Under the pieces are notes generated by a model. That model did not search any database and had not been told where the DNA came from. It worked only from the letters and a program-made list of their open reading frames with translations. DNA of 64,000 nt. Origin: Dokdonella_A sp963775445 (GTDB taxonomy: Bacteria; Pseudomonadota; Gammaproteobacteria; Xanthomonadales; Rhodanobacteraceae). Numbering within the stretch: the first letter of the stretch is position 1; every line of letters starts with the position of its first letter. Below are positions 36,088 to 45,354 of this stretch, piece after piece. The stretch spans positions 1,922,001 to 1,986,000 of the forward strand of contig CAVZIT010000004.1 in the NCBI GenBank assembly GCA_963775445.1, written 5' to 3'. The position numbers and the translations under genes were made by a program.

Positions 36088-36852
36088 TTACAACTCGAAC
36101 TGCTCATCGAGGATGCGTTCCTCGAGATTGTGTTCGGGGTCGAACAGCAGGGTTGCGGTCTGCTCGCGGGATTCGCGGATCACGACGTCGACCACGTCGC
36201 GCACTTCGCTTGAATCGGCGGTCGCGCTGACCGGACGCTTGTACGGATCGAGCACCTCGATTCGCACATCAGTGGTTTCGGGCAGGATCGCGCCACGCCA
36301 GCGTCGCGGCCGAAACGGGCTGATGGCCGTCATTGCCAGCAGGTGCGATTCGAGCGGCAGGATCGGGCCATGGGCGGAGAGATTATAGGCCGTCGATCCA
36401 GCCGGCGTTGACACCAGCACGCCGTCGCAGATCAATTCCTCGATCTTGACCTTCTCGTTCAGCGTGATTCGAACGTGCGCGGCCTGCTTGGTCTGGCGCA
36501 GCAGGGAAACCTCGTTGAATGCCAGTTCGGACGCTTCGGTCCCCGATTCGGTATGGACCTGCATCAGCAGCGGGCGCAATACGGTCGGACACGCGCGCTC
36601 CAAGCGTTCCGGCAGCGTCTCCGGATGATAATGATTCATCAGGAATCCGACCGCGCCTAGCTTCATGCCATACACGGGCAACGCCAGACTCAAATGGCGA
36701 TGCAGCGTGCGCAGCATGAATCCATCGCCACCGAGCGCTACGATGACGCTTGCCTGGTCGAGCGGCACGGGCTCGTAACGGTCGGTCAGCGCCGCCAGCG
36801 CTGATTGCGACTCGGGGGTCTGGCTGGCGAGAAATGCAATTCGCTGGCTCAT
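36088..36852 (-). CDS. nadK: NAD kinase
   Basis: 254 residues. It makes NADP from NAD and ATP. The signature GGDGFMLRTLH (residues ~40-50) holds the catalytic Asp. NEVSLLRQTKQAAHVRI and DGVLVSTPAGSTAYNLSAHG are the other conserved blocks. The enzyme is slightly short at the N-terminus compared with E. coli (292), as is common in xanthomonads. It is followed on the same strand, upstream, by the SlyD gene. Confidence 0.95.
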   Translation of the reverse strand: MSQRIAFLASQTPESQSALAALTDRYEPVPLDQASVIVALGGDGFMLRTLHRHLSLALPVYGMKLGAVGFLMNHYHPETLPERLERACPTVLRPLLMQVHTESGTEASELAFNEVSLLRQTKQAAHVRITLNEKVKIEELICDGVLVSTPAGSTAYNLSAHGPILPLESHLLAMTAISPFRPRRWRGAILPETTDVRIEVLDPYKRPVSATADSSEVRDVVDVVIRESREQTATLLFDPEHNLEERILDEQFEL

Positions 36853-36948
36853 CGAAGTTGCCTGGGGAATGTCTGAACGCGTGCGTTGACGCTATCACAC
36901 TCGACGCGAACGAGGCGGTCGTCCGACGCCAGTGCAGCCGCGGCTCGT

Positions 36949-37437
36949 TCAATGCGAGTGGCCACCCGCCCCGTGCGCATGATGGTGCGCAATCTCCTCG
37001 GGTGTGGCGTCGCGCACATCGACGATTTCGATATCGAAATGCAATGTATGCCCCGCCAGCGGCGGGTTCAGGTCGACATCGATCACACTGGCACCGATCT
37101 TGTGCACAATGACGGTGCGCCTGCCACCTTCGCGCGTCGCCAATGTCGTGGACATACCCGGCTTGAGATGCGCCGCGTCGGTGAAATACTTCTTTGGCAC
37201 GCGCTGGATCATGCCCTCGCGACGCTCGCCGTACCCTTCGGAGGGTGGAACATCGACGGTGAAACGATCCCCGATCGCGTGGCCGAGCAGCGCTTTCTCG
37301 AGGCCCGGGATGATGCTGTCGTGACCGATCAGCACCGCCAGCGGATCGCCAACTTCACGGGAGGAATCCTTGCGCTCGCCACTTTCGTCACTGACGCTGT
37401 AATGGATGAAGACGACCTTGTCGCTGGCGACCTGCAT
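36949..37437 (-). CDS. SlyD-type FKBP peptidyl-prolyl isomerase
   Basis: 162 residues. The FKBP core has VFIHYSVSDESGE, IIPGLEKALLGHAIGDRFTV and PPSEGYGERRE, with the insert-in-flap domain after residue ~70 (MIQRVPKKYF and HTLHFDIEIVDVRDATPEEI). The histidine-rich end AHHHAHGAGGHSH may bind nickel, as in SlyD. It acts as a chaperone and proline isomerase in the cytoplasm. Confidence 0.93.
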   Translation of the reverse strand: MQVASDKVVFIHYSVSDESGERKDSSREVGDPLAVLIGHDSIIPGLEKALLGHAIGDRFTVDVPPSEGYGERREGMIQRVPKKYFTDAAHLKPGMSTTLATREGGRRTVIVHKIGASVIDVDLNPPLAGHTLHFDIEIVDVRDATPEEIAHHHAHGAGGHSH

Positions 37438-37487
37438 GTTGGAATCCGATGTCGGGAAAAGGCGCGCAAAGCATCCTGCGCGATGGG

Positions 37488-38720
37488 TCAGTCGCTCCGC
37501 CCGGCACCAAACGCCGAGCCGTGCGCTTCCGGGCCAAGCGCAGTCACGAGTGCGAGCAGTACCGCGACGCCTGCGATGAAGATCGCCATCACCAGAGCAT
37601 AGTTGCCGCCATGGCGAACCGCCAGCAGGCTAAGCACTGGCGCCAGCATCGAAGCCAGCAAATTGCCGCCCTGATACGCGAAGCCGGGCAGCGTGGCGCG
37701 CACCGCGTCGGGCGAAAGTTCGTTGAGGTGCACCGGCACCACTCCCCACGCGCCCTGCACCATGACCTGCAACAGGAACACGCCGATCCCAAGGAGCACG
37801 ATCGAGCCGCCGAATGCCCAGAGCGGTATGGCCGGCAGCGCCAGCAACGCGGCAATGATGATCGCGCGGCGCCGCCCAATGCGTTCGGACCAGGCACCGA
37901 ACAGCAATCCGCCGATCAGTGCGCCGAGATTCAGCGCCACGACCAGCGAGCCGACCGTCAGCGTATCGAAATGCATCTGCTGCTTGAGGAACGTCGGATA
38001 CAGATCCTGCGATCCATGACTGAACATGTTGAACGCCATCATCAGCACGACCAGGTAGCCGAACAACTTCCATTGCCCGCGCATTCCTTCGGCGAGACCC
38101 GGCGGCGAATCATGCGTTTCGCGGCGAGCCAGCCAGACTGGTGATTCCGGTACGTGCCTGCGAATGTACAAGACGAGCAATGCGGGCAGGATGCCGAGCG
38201 CGAACATGCCACGCCAGCCGATCGCGTCGAACAGCAACAGGTAGCACAAGCCGCCGATCAGGTAGCCGACCGCATAACCTTCCTGCAGCAAACCCGAGAC
38301 CAGCCCGCGCGATTTCGCTGGTATGGATTCCATCGCCAGCGATGCGCCGATGCCCCACTCACCGCCCATTGCGAATCCGAACAACGCGCGTACCACGAAC
38401 AGCACGGCCAGTGACGGCGCCAATGCAGACGCGGCCTGCAGCACTGCGAACAGCATGATGTCGATCATGAGTATGCGACGGCGCCCGAAACGATCGGCTA
38501 GTCGCCCGAATACCAGCGCGCCGACCGGCCGCATCGCCAGCGTCAGCGTCAGCGAGATCGCGACTTCCGGCACGCCGACGTGGAAGTCGCGCGCGACTTC
38601 GGGAATAACGAAGACCAGCAGGAAGAAATCGAACGCATCGAGCGTCCAGCCGAGAAAACTCGCGAGCACAACCTTGCGTTGCGTCGCGTCGAGATCGCGC
38701 AGTGCGGCGAAAAAGGCCAT
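37488..38720 (-). CDS. Major facilitator superfamily transporter, carboxylate/sialate symporter type
   Basis: 410 residues with 12 predicted helices. The start FLGWTLDAFDFFLLVFVIPE and the loop GRLADRFGRRRILMIDI are typical of the metabolite:H+ symporter branch (lactate or sialate transporters). FGFAMGGEWGIGASLAMES in helices 4-5 also fits. It should import a small carboxylate with a proton; the exact substrate is unknown. Its end lies about 50 bases before the SlyD gene start, so the genes could share a transcript. Confidence 0.88.
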   Translation of the reverse strand: MAFFAALRDLDATQRKVVLASFLGWTLDAFDFFLLVFVIPEVARDFHVGVPEVAISLTLTLAMRPVGALVFGRLADRFGRRRILMIDIMLFAVLQAASALAPSLAVLFVVRALFGFAMGGEWGIGASLAMESIPAKSRGLVSGLLQEGYAVGYLIGGLCYLLLFDAIGWRGMFALGILPALLVLYIRRHVPESPVWLARRETHDSPPGLAEGMRGQWKLFGYLVVLMMAFNMFSHGSQDLYPTFLKQQMHFDTLTVGSLVVALNLGALIGGLLFGAWSERIGRRRAIIIAALLALPAIPLWAFGGSIVLLGIGVFLLQVMVQGAWGVVPVHLNELSPDAVRATLPGFAYQGGNLLASMLAPVLSLLAVRHGGNYALVMAIFIAGVAVLLALVTALGPEAHGSAFGAGRSD

Positions 38721-39078
38721 TCTTTCCCCGAATCCCTCACCAAGGCGTTGGCTCGCGATGACTGTCGAAACAACCGCGATCCGGCGTCTTCAGGCTAGCA
38801 TAGCCTGCGCGACGCGCTGCCTGCATGTTTCAAGTTAAGCCAAGCCCAGGACGCGGGGAAAGCGACGCTCTCGATCCGTGGCACGCGTTGCTCGCAGCGC
38901 TCGCCCTTCTCGGCGCATGGTCGACGCACGCGCCGAATTCGCGCGCGCGAAGGTCCTGCTCGATCCGGCACTCGCCGCGATCGGCGATATGGCTAGACCC
39001 CCGAGCATATCGCGGCATCGCTTCGCGCGGCCGCAAGCGTTCCAACACGCAACCCTGTGGGGCGACACAGTTCAGCCG
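38721..39078. other. Gene-free stretch
   Basis: About 360 bases between the MFS start and the DUF1232 stop. Several overlapping ORFs continue into the DUF1232 gene in antisense and look like shadows. I see no clear gene or structure. Confidence 0.45.
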
Positions 39079-39618
39079 TTACTTGTGCGTGGCTTTACCC
39101 GATCGATCGCAGCGCTTGCGCGCCCGTCGCATGCGCTTGTGCAACGTCAAGCGCTGTGCGGCAAGCTGCGACGCGCGCGCCTCTCTTTCCGGCGAAAACC
39201 CAATTCCGAGTCCGCCGCGAAACGCACAAAACTTCGCGTATGCAGCCAGCACGTGTCGCAGCCGGCGCAAAAGCAGTTCCAGCATGATTGCATCATCGAG
39301 CAACCCGATCACCGCGACATCGTCCGGTATCAGATCCTCCGGGTCACTGAAATAGACCAGTGTCTCGATGACGTCCGCTCGCTCCGCGCCGGTCAATGCC
39401 CATTCGTCGTCCTCGAGCATCAGGATCAGTTGCTGCACATAGGGAAGACGCTTGCGCACGTAACCCGGTGCGGCGCCGGCCAAGAGATGATCGAGGGCAT
39501 ACTTCGCTGCGTGGATCACATCGACTTCGTCCGCCGAGCGCGCCGCCAGGCGCGCACGTGCGAGCGCTTCATGAAAGTGCTCGATATCTGCGGATTCCAG
39601 TTCGAAAGTGACGCGCAT
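39079..39618 (-). CDS. DUF1232/YkvA-like protein
   Basis: 179 residues. The central LVYFSDPEDLIPDDVAVIGL and LLDDAIMLELLLRRLRHVL are the YkvA/DUF1232 pattern. In that family they form a short hairpin that often associates with the membrane. The C-terminus is very basic (HKRMRRARKRCDRSGKATHK). The function is unknown. Confidence 0.85.
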   Translation of the reverse strand: MRVTFELESADIEHFHEALARARLAARSADEVDVIHAAKYALDHLLAGAAPGYVRKRLPYVQQLILMLEDDEWALTGAERADVIETLVYFSDPEDLIPDDVAVIGLLDDAIMLELLLRRLRHVLAAYAKFCAFRGGLGIGFSPEREARASQLAAQRLTLHKRMRRARKRCDRSGKATHK

Positions 39619-39954
39619 GGCTTGAGTACGAGACTACCGATCCTTTGCGCTGGGTCAACCGCCATCCTGGCAGACCAACGATGCCTTGCTCGGCGGCTAC
39701 GAGGCGTGATCGCAAAACACCTCGCAAACGCGGAATGTTTCGCGTAAGCTGCGCGCTCGTTCGTCGCGTCGACCTCCGACTTCCCTTCGGTAAACCGCCC
39801 ATGCACAGTGCTTCGTGCGCGGCGGCCCTCACCGTTCGGCCCCACGCGCAACATCGGAACGCTGTCCATTTCGGGCGGCGACCGCAGAACAAATTTACCT
39901 GCAGCGCGGTTCATCTGGGAACGCTCCGGGTCACATCTTCAGGAGCAATCCATC
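39619..39954. other. Gene-free stretch upstream of the first helicase
   Basis: About 335 bases. The helicase frame is open for 49 codons upstream of its ATG, but those codons show no family similarity. Presumably this is a promoter and a long leader, which is common for DEAD-box helicase genes under cold control. No clear boxes are seen. Confidence 0.45.
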
Positions 39955-41268
39955 ATGAGTTTCAATCTGCCCGGGCTATCGCCCGCGCTGCTGCGTGCGC
40001 TCGCCGAGCAAGGCTATGCCACGCCCACCCCGATCCAGCAGGCCGCGATTCCCGTGGTGCTGGACGGTCGAGACCTGCTCGCCGGCGCGCAAACAGGTAC
40101 CGGCAAGACCGCGGCATTCGCGTTGCCGTTGCTTGAGCGACTCTACCCGAACGGCAACCGTGTCGAATCGCCCTCGCGGCGCCCGCGCGCGCTGATCCTG
40201 GCGCCGACCCGCGAGCTCGCCGCGCAAGTTAATGAGAGCCTGCGCGCATACGGCCGTCACGTCGGCGTTCGCAGCACGACCATCTTCGGTGGCGTCGGCA
40301 TGAGTCCCCAGGTCGACGCGCTCAAGCGCGGCGTCGATGTCGTGGTCGCCACACCCGGACGCCTTATCGATCACATGGAACGGCGCAGCGTCGATCTCTC
40401 GGGCATCGATGTGCTGATCCTGGATGAGGCGGATCGGATGCTCGACATGGGCTTTCTACCGGCGATCAAACGCATACTTGGCCGCCTGCCACGTTCGCGT
40501 CAGACCCTGTTGTTCTCGGCAACCTTCGCCCAGGAGATCAAGGCGCTGGCCGCGCAATTCATGCATGATCCGGTCGAGGTACAGGTCGCTCGTCCCAACA
40601 GCGTTGTCGCAACCGTGACGCATCGCGTGCACCCGGTCGATGCGGAACGCAAACGCGAGCTGCTGCTGCATATCCTTTCGAGCAATGCCGGACAAACCCT
40701 GGTATTCAGCCGCACCAAGCATGGCGCGGACAAGCTGTGCAAGTCCCTCGACAAGGCCGGGTTGCGCACGGCGGCAATCCACGGTAACAAGAGCCAGGGC
40801 CAGCGCACGCGCGCACTCAAGGATTTCAAGAGCGGCAAGATCGAAATCCTCGTCGCGACCGATATCGCCGCGCGCGGACTCGACATCGCGCAGTTGCCGT
40901 CGGTGATCAACTTCGACCTCCCGAACGTGCCGGAAGACTACATCCACCGTATCGGGCGCACCGGACGCGCGGGCGCCGAAGGTCTCGCCGTTTCGCTCGT
41001 GAGTCGCGCCGAGGAAAGTCTGTTGCGCGATATCCGTGGCGTACTCAAGCAGGATATTGCGATTGAAACGGTCGCCGGATTCGAGCCCACGCAGCCGCTG
41101 CGACTCGACGCGCCCGGCGCTGCACGCGGCCCTGTCCACAAGACTCGGCCCAAGCCATCGCACCGGCCGCACGCGCATCATCAAGCGGCGCGCAACGCCC
41201 CCGGAGAACGGACGCGCAAGCCCCAGCGGCAACGCAACACGGGACCGGCGCGCCGCTCCAGATCCTGA
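39955..41268 (+). CDS. rhlE: DEAD-box RNA helicase, RhlE type
   Basis: 437 residues; the ATG at 39955 has AGGAGC nine bases upstream. All helicase motifs are present: PTPIQ (Q motif), AQTGTGKT (I), PTRELA (Ia), TPGRLID (Ib), DEAD (II), SATF (III), VATDIAARGLD (V) and HRIGRTGRAG (VI). The C-terminal ~50 residues are basic and low-complexity (RPKPSHRPHAHHQAARNAPG), as in RhlE. It unwinds RNA in ribosome assembly or RNA decay. Confidence 0.93.
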   Translation: MSFNLPGLSPALLRALAEQGYATPTPIQQAAIPVVLDGRDLLAGAQTGTGKTAAFALPLLERLYPNGNRVESPSRRPRALILAPTRELAAQVNESLRAYGRHVGVRSTTIFGGVGMSPQVDALKRGVDVVVATPGRLIDHMERRSVDLSGIDVLILDEADRMLDMGFLPAIKRILGRLPRSRQTLLFSATFAQEIKALAAQFMHDPVEVQVARPNSVVATVTHRVHPVDAERKRELLLHILSSNAGQTLVFSRTKHGADKLCKSLDKAGLRTAAIHGNKSQGQRTRALKDFKSGKIEILVATDIAARGLDIAQLPSVINFDLPNVPEDYIHRIGRTGRAGAEGLAVSLVSRAEESLLRDIRGVLKQDIAIETVAGFEPTQPLRLDAPGAARGPVHKTRPKPSHRPHAHHQAARNAPGERTRKPQRQRNTGPARRSRS

Positions 41269-41294
41269 TCGAATCGGAGCGGTTGTCGCAACGA

Positions 41295-42560
41295 TCAGCT
41301 TGCCAGCGCTCCACGCAGCGCCCGCGCGAAACCGGGCGGGTCGCTGCGGCGAATGGAAATTCTGGGAGTCGCATGCCACTCGGCGCACGCGCGTAGCGCG
41401 CGTGCAACGTCGCCTGCCATCCTGTCGCTCGTGCGCAAACCGGGCTCGAGGAAAATGCGCATGATTTCGAACACGCCGTCCGCGCGATGCGCCTTGGCAT
41501 CCAGCCGACCGATCAACCGACCCCGGTGCAGGATCGGCAAGACGTAATATCCCCAGCGTCTCTTCGGTGCCGGCGTATAGCATTCGAGTCGATAGTCGAA
41601 ATCGAACATGCTCGAAGCACGCACGCGGTCCCACACCAGCGGATCGAATGGCGAAAGCAAGGTTGTATGCGTCGCGCGGAGTTTTCCCGCTTGGGCGCGT
41701 TGAGCCAGCGCATCGTGATCGCGATGCACGTAAGCGACATCATCCCAACCGTCGACTGTCGTGCATCGGAGTTCGCCGCCGGCAACCAGCGATTCGAGTT
41801 CCGCATCGGTGACCGCGGGACGCATGCGAAAATAATCAGCGATCCAGCTTGCCGGCGTGATGCCGAGCGCCCGCACGGCATCGAGGGTGAAGCGCCGACG
41901 CACGGCGGCGGCATCGATTGGTAGGGCGGAATCGGGCAAGAACCCGTTGACGCGAGCGCGGGCAATCACTCGTTCGGCAAGATCATAAACGCGATGGAAA
42001 TTCTCGCGTCGCGCAATCATGAGATCGCCGAGTGCGAACCAGGCTTCGAGCCAGCGCTTCTCCGCTTTCCAACCCCACCAGCCGCTGGCAGTATCGCGTG
42101 GCGCGCACGAAAAGTCGGCAGATTTCACGGCTCCGGTTTCGCGTATGTGCGCGAGTAGCCGCTCCATTTCGGAGGAGTGCTCGTGGCGAGTGGCCAATGC
42201 ACGTCTGGCGGCCCAGTGATGCGAACGCGTGGCCAGTTCCGCCCGATGCAGCGCGTGATCTGCCATTGGCGCGAAACACGCCTCGTGAGCCCAGCATTCG
42301 AAGATCGCACCTGCCTCGAGCAGCTGGTCAAGCCACTCCTGCCGGTATGCGCCAATACGCGAAAACAGGACCAGGTAAGGACTGCGCGCGACGATGTGAA
42401 TCGTGTCGATCTGCAACAGTCGCATGTTCACGATCGCGGCGAGCAAATCCGTCTTGCGTGCACGTCGTCGCGAAGGAGCCAGCAGCCCCTGCGCTGCAAG
42501 GTGCAGCAAGCGGGCCTGCGAGGGAGTGAGCCGCTCGCCGGATTTCTCCCGTGTCGCCAT
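41295..42560 (-). CDS. Winged-helix DNA glycosylase, YcaQ/AlkX type
   Basis: 421 residues from the ATG at 42560; the frame is open to 42737 but that part overlaps the next gene. The family repairs interstrand crosslinks and bulky alkylated bases. The catalytic Q-x-D motif is present as LLQIDTIHIVARSPY near residue 50. Other family parts are HEACFAPMADHALHR, GWWGWKAEKRWLEAWFALGD and LLSPFDPLVWDR. The ATG overlaps the stop of the upstream membrane-protein gene (TGATG), so translation is coupled. Confidence 0.9.
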   Translation of the reverse strand: MATREKSGERLTPSQARLLHLAAQGLLAPSRRRARKTDLLAAIVNMRLLQIDTIHIVARSPYLVLFSRIGAYRQEWLDQLLEAGAIFECWAHEACFAPMADHALHRAELATRSHHWAARRALATRHEHSSEMERLLAHIRETGAVKSADFSCAPRDTASGWWGWKAEKRWLEAWFALGDLMIARRENFHRVYDLAERVIARARVNGFLPDSALPIDAAAVRRRFTLDAVRALGITPASWIADYFRMRPAVTDAELESLVAGGELRCTTVDGWDDVAYVHRDHDALAQRAQAGKLRATHTTLLSPFDPLVWDRVRASSMFDFDYRLECYTPAPKRRWGYYVLPILHRGRLIGRLDAKAHRADGVFEIMRIFLEPGLRTSDRMAGDVARALRACAEWHATPRISIRRSDPPGFARALRGALAS

Positions 42561-43123
42561 CAGCGCAGGCGCACGAAAAGAAGGCAGATGTAAACGACGA
42601 ATATCGCCAAATAAAGTACGGCCACGCTGGCCTGAACGCGGATGCGTCGCGACATGAATCCCGGTATTGCGAGGGCACCCCAGAGCATCCGCATACCGGC
42701 ATCCGTATCCAATTGAAAGCCGGAGCCCAGCATCCACTGCTGAAAGAAACTGGCAACCGGCACCAGCGCGACGATCACATAGAACGGTCGGCGTCTATCG
42801 AGAAACTCTCGAACAAGCTCTTTTCCGTCGAGGCGCAGGTCAGCCGGAAGAATCAAGTAAGCCAGGAGATACAGCAGCATCGGCAGGATCATGAATGCCG
42901 CATACGAAAAAAAAGTCCACTGCGGTACGTGGCGCCAGCGGAAACACACCCACCACACCTGAAAATGCGCGAGCAGCAATGTTGCCACGATGACCATCAC
43001 CCACCACGCAGGCCGCAGCGAGTGGCCGTCACGGACCAGGCGCGCAACTCCCGACAGAAGTTGTGTGATGCCGAGACCGATGATGATCGACAGCAAAACC
43101 GATATGTATTCGAATTCGCTCAT
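42560..43123 (-). CDS. Polytopic membrane protein of unknown function
   Basis: 187 residues with about five helices: ISVLLSIIIGLGITQLLSGV, PAWWVMVIVATLLLAHFQVW, FFSYAAFMILPMLLYLLAYL, FYVIVALVPVASFFQQWMLG and ASVAVLYLAIFVVYICLLFV. I recognise no family. It is the first gene of a two-gene operon with the YcaQ-type glycosylase, overlapping it by one base. A link to DNA repair would be only inference from that position. Confidence 0.75.
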   Translation of the reverse strand: MSEFEYISVLLSIIIGLGITQLLSGVARLVRDGHSLRPAWWVMVIVATLLLAHFQVWWVCFRWRHVPQWTFFSYAAFMILPMLLYLLAYLILPADLRLDGKELVREFLDRRRPFYVIVALVPVASFFQQWMLGSGFQLDTDAGMRMLWGALAIPGFMSRRIRVQASVAVLYLAIFVVYICLLFVRLR

Positions 43124-43269
43124 TCGCGTGCCGGGAGATGCACCTTGACGCCTCCAACTTAGCAGACCACCGGGAAACGTATCCAGAAAAAGTCGAAGCC
43201 GGTGCCCTTGCCGCTTACAATGTGAACCCGCCGCTCACAAGTCGCAGCGCGCCTCTGTGCAGATACTTC

Positions 43270-45054
43270 ATGCAAGCCGAGATCACCAGTTTCGCCGAAC
43301 TCGATCTTGCCCCGTCGGTGCTGCGCGCGCTGGTCGAGGTTGGCTACGAGGCGCCCTCTCCGATTCAGGCCGCGATCATTCCTCACATGCTCGCCGGCAC
43401 GGACGTACTGGGTCAGGCGCAAACCGGCACCGGAAAGACTGCGGCGTTTGCGCTGCCGATCCTGTCCCGTCTGGATTTGGCGCTGCATAAAACGCAGGCT
43501 CTGGTGCTGACGCCGACGCGCGAACTCGCCATCCAGGTGGCCGAGGCGTTCCAGCGTTACGCCGCCCACGTGCCGGGATTTCATGTGTTGCCGATCTACG
43601 GTGGCCAGAGCTACGGCCCGCAACTCGGTGGACTCAAGCGGGGGGCGCATGTCGTGGTCGGCACGCCGGGTCGCGTGATCGATCATCTCAGGCGCGGCTC
43701 ACTCGATCTTTCGAGGCTGCGTTGGATGGTGCTCGACGAAGCTGACGAAATGCTGCGCATGGGCTTCATCGACGATGTCGAGGTCGTCCTCAAGAAAACA
43801 CCACCCGAGCGGCAGGTGGCGCTGTTTTCGGCGACCATGCCGAGCGCGATCCGGCGCATCGCGCAGACTTATCTCAAGGAACCGGTCGAGATCACCATCA
43901 AGAGCAAGACCTCGACCGTCACCAATACCCGCCAGCGCTACTGGCTGGTCAGTGGATTGCACAAGCTCGATGCACTGACACGGATCCTCGAAGCCGAGCC
44001 TTTCGAGGCGATGATCGTGTTCACGCGCACCAAGCAGGCGACCGAGGAGCTGGCCGGTCGTCTCGAAGCGCGCGGATTTTCCGCCGCGGCAATCAATGGG
44101 GATATCGTGCAGGCACAGCGCGAGCGTACCATCGGACGCCTGCGCGATGGCCAGCTCGATATCCTCGTTGCCACCGATGTGGCCGCGCGCGGGCTCGATG
44201 TGGAGCGCATCAGCCATGTGCTCAACTACGACATTCCGCACGACACCGAATCCTATGTGCATCGCATCGGCCGCACCGGACGCGCCGGACGCAGCGGCGA
44301 AGCGATCCTGTTCGTCACGCCGCGCGAACGTCACCTTCTCAAGGCGATTGAGCGCGCGACACGACAGGCCATCGCGCCGATGGAGCTGCCTACGGTCGAG
44401 ACGGTCAATGATCGCCGCATCGCCCGCTTCACGCGCCGTATTGGCGAAACGCTCGCCGCCGGGGACCTCGATCTGTTCCGCAGTCTGATCGAGGATTACG
44501 AACGCAATCATGATGTGCCGGCAATCGACATCGCCGCCGCGCTCGCGCGCCTGGTGCAGGGCGACAAGCCGCTGCTGCTGACGCCAGCGGCGGCTGCCCA
44601 CGAGGACGAGACGAACAGCACAGTTGGTCCGCGGGACGCTTCGAGCGCACGCCGTGCACCTGATCGGGCCCCAGCGTCGCGTGGGAAAAAGTCAAAAGCG
44701 GGACGCGGCACAATCGAAGGCGAACGTACCCGATCGCCCGAACCCGGTATGGAGACGTTTCGCGTCGAAGTGGGTCACGCCCACGGCGTCAAGCCCGGCA
44801 ATCTGGTCGGCGCGATTGCCAATGAAGCAGGCTTGGACAGCAAGTACATCGGCCGCATAGACATCCAGGATGAGTACAGCTTCGTCGACCTTCCCGAGGG
44901 CATGCCGGCGGAGTTGTTGCGTCATCTGAAAAAGGTGTGGGTATCGGGGTGCCAGTTGCGCATTACCCGCCAAAGCGAGATCGCGAGTGCGGCGATCAAG
45001 CGCGAACCGCGTCCACGAACGCGCGGCAAATCCGGGAAAGGACCAACCCGCTGA
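43270..45054 (+). CDS. deaD: DEAD-box RNA helicase with DbpA-type RNA-binding domain (CsdA/DeaD)
   Basis: 594 residues from the ATG at 43270 (the frame is open to 43138). The complete helicase core is residues ~1-370: AQTGTGKTAAFA, PTRELAIQ, TPGRVIDH, DEADEMLRMGF, SATMP, VATDVAARGLDV and HRIGRTGRAGR. After a linker comes the DbpA RNA-binding domain (residues ~500-575): FRVEVGHAHGVKPGNLVGAI, YIGRIDIQDEYSFVDLPEGM. The tail is basic. This layout matches the cold-shock helicase CsdA/DeaD, which helps 50S assembly and mRNA unwinding. Confidence 0.94.
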   Translation: MQAEITSFAELDLAPSVLRALVEVGYEAPSPIQAAIIPHMLAGTDVLGQAQTGTGKTAAFALPILSRLDLALHKTQALVLTPTRELAIQVAEAFQRYAAHVPGFHVLPIYGGQSYGPQLGGLKRGAHVVVGTPGRVIDHLRRGSLDLSRLRWMVLDEADEMLRMGFIDDVEVVLKKTPPERQVALFSATMPSAIRRIAQTYLKEPVEITIKSKTSTVTNTRQRYWLVSGLHKLDALTRILEAEPFEAMIVFTRTKQATEELAGRLEARGFSAAAINGDIVQAQRERTIGRLRDGQLDILVATDVAARGLDVERISHVLNYDIPHDTESYVHRIGRTGRAGRSGEAILFVTPRERHLLKAIERATRQAIAPMELPTVETVNDRRIARFTRRIGETLAAGDLDLFRSLIEDYERNHDVPAIDIAAALARLVQGDKPLLLTPAAAAHEDETNSTVGPRDASSARRAPDRAPASRGKKSKAGRGTIEGERTRSPEPGMETFRVEVGHAHGVKPGNLVGAIANEAGLDSKYIGRIDIQDEYSFVDLPEGMPAELLRHLKKVWVSGCQLRITRQSEIASAAIKREPRPRTRGKSGKGPTR

Positions 45055-45103
45055 TTTCACCCCGGTATCGAGATCAACCGATCGGGTTCCGAGTCGCGAG
45101 GAC

Positions 45104-45307
45104 TCAACGCCACAACCACGGCAGCACGGTCAGCGCGACGCCGATTCCGGCCAGCCACCACACATTCGCACAGAAGTACGGGAACACGATCAACGCAAGG
45201 CCCGCCGCAAGCGCGGGCCAGTGCATCTGCTTCTTGCCGTACATGAAATAGCCGACCCCGATCGCACTGAACACGACTCCCCAGAACAACACTGCCGGAT
45301 TCATCAT
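45104..45307 (-). CDS. Small membrane protein
   Basis: 67 residues with two to three helices (PAVLFWGVVFSAIGVGYFMY and WPALAAGLALIVFPYFCANV), linked by the basic GKKQMH. Similar short proteins are conserved in xanthomonads; their function is not known. It starts 47 bases after the ClC gene's stop and may be co-transcribed. Confidence 0.75.
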   Translation of the reverse strand: MMNPAVLFWGVVFSAIGVGYFMYGKKQMHWPALAAGLALIVFPYFCANVWWLAGIGVALTVLPWLWR

Positions 45308-45354
45308 GTTTCGCTCCTTGCGCTGCGGCTGAATCGAGGATCAGGCACCGCGCG

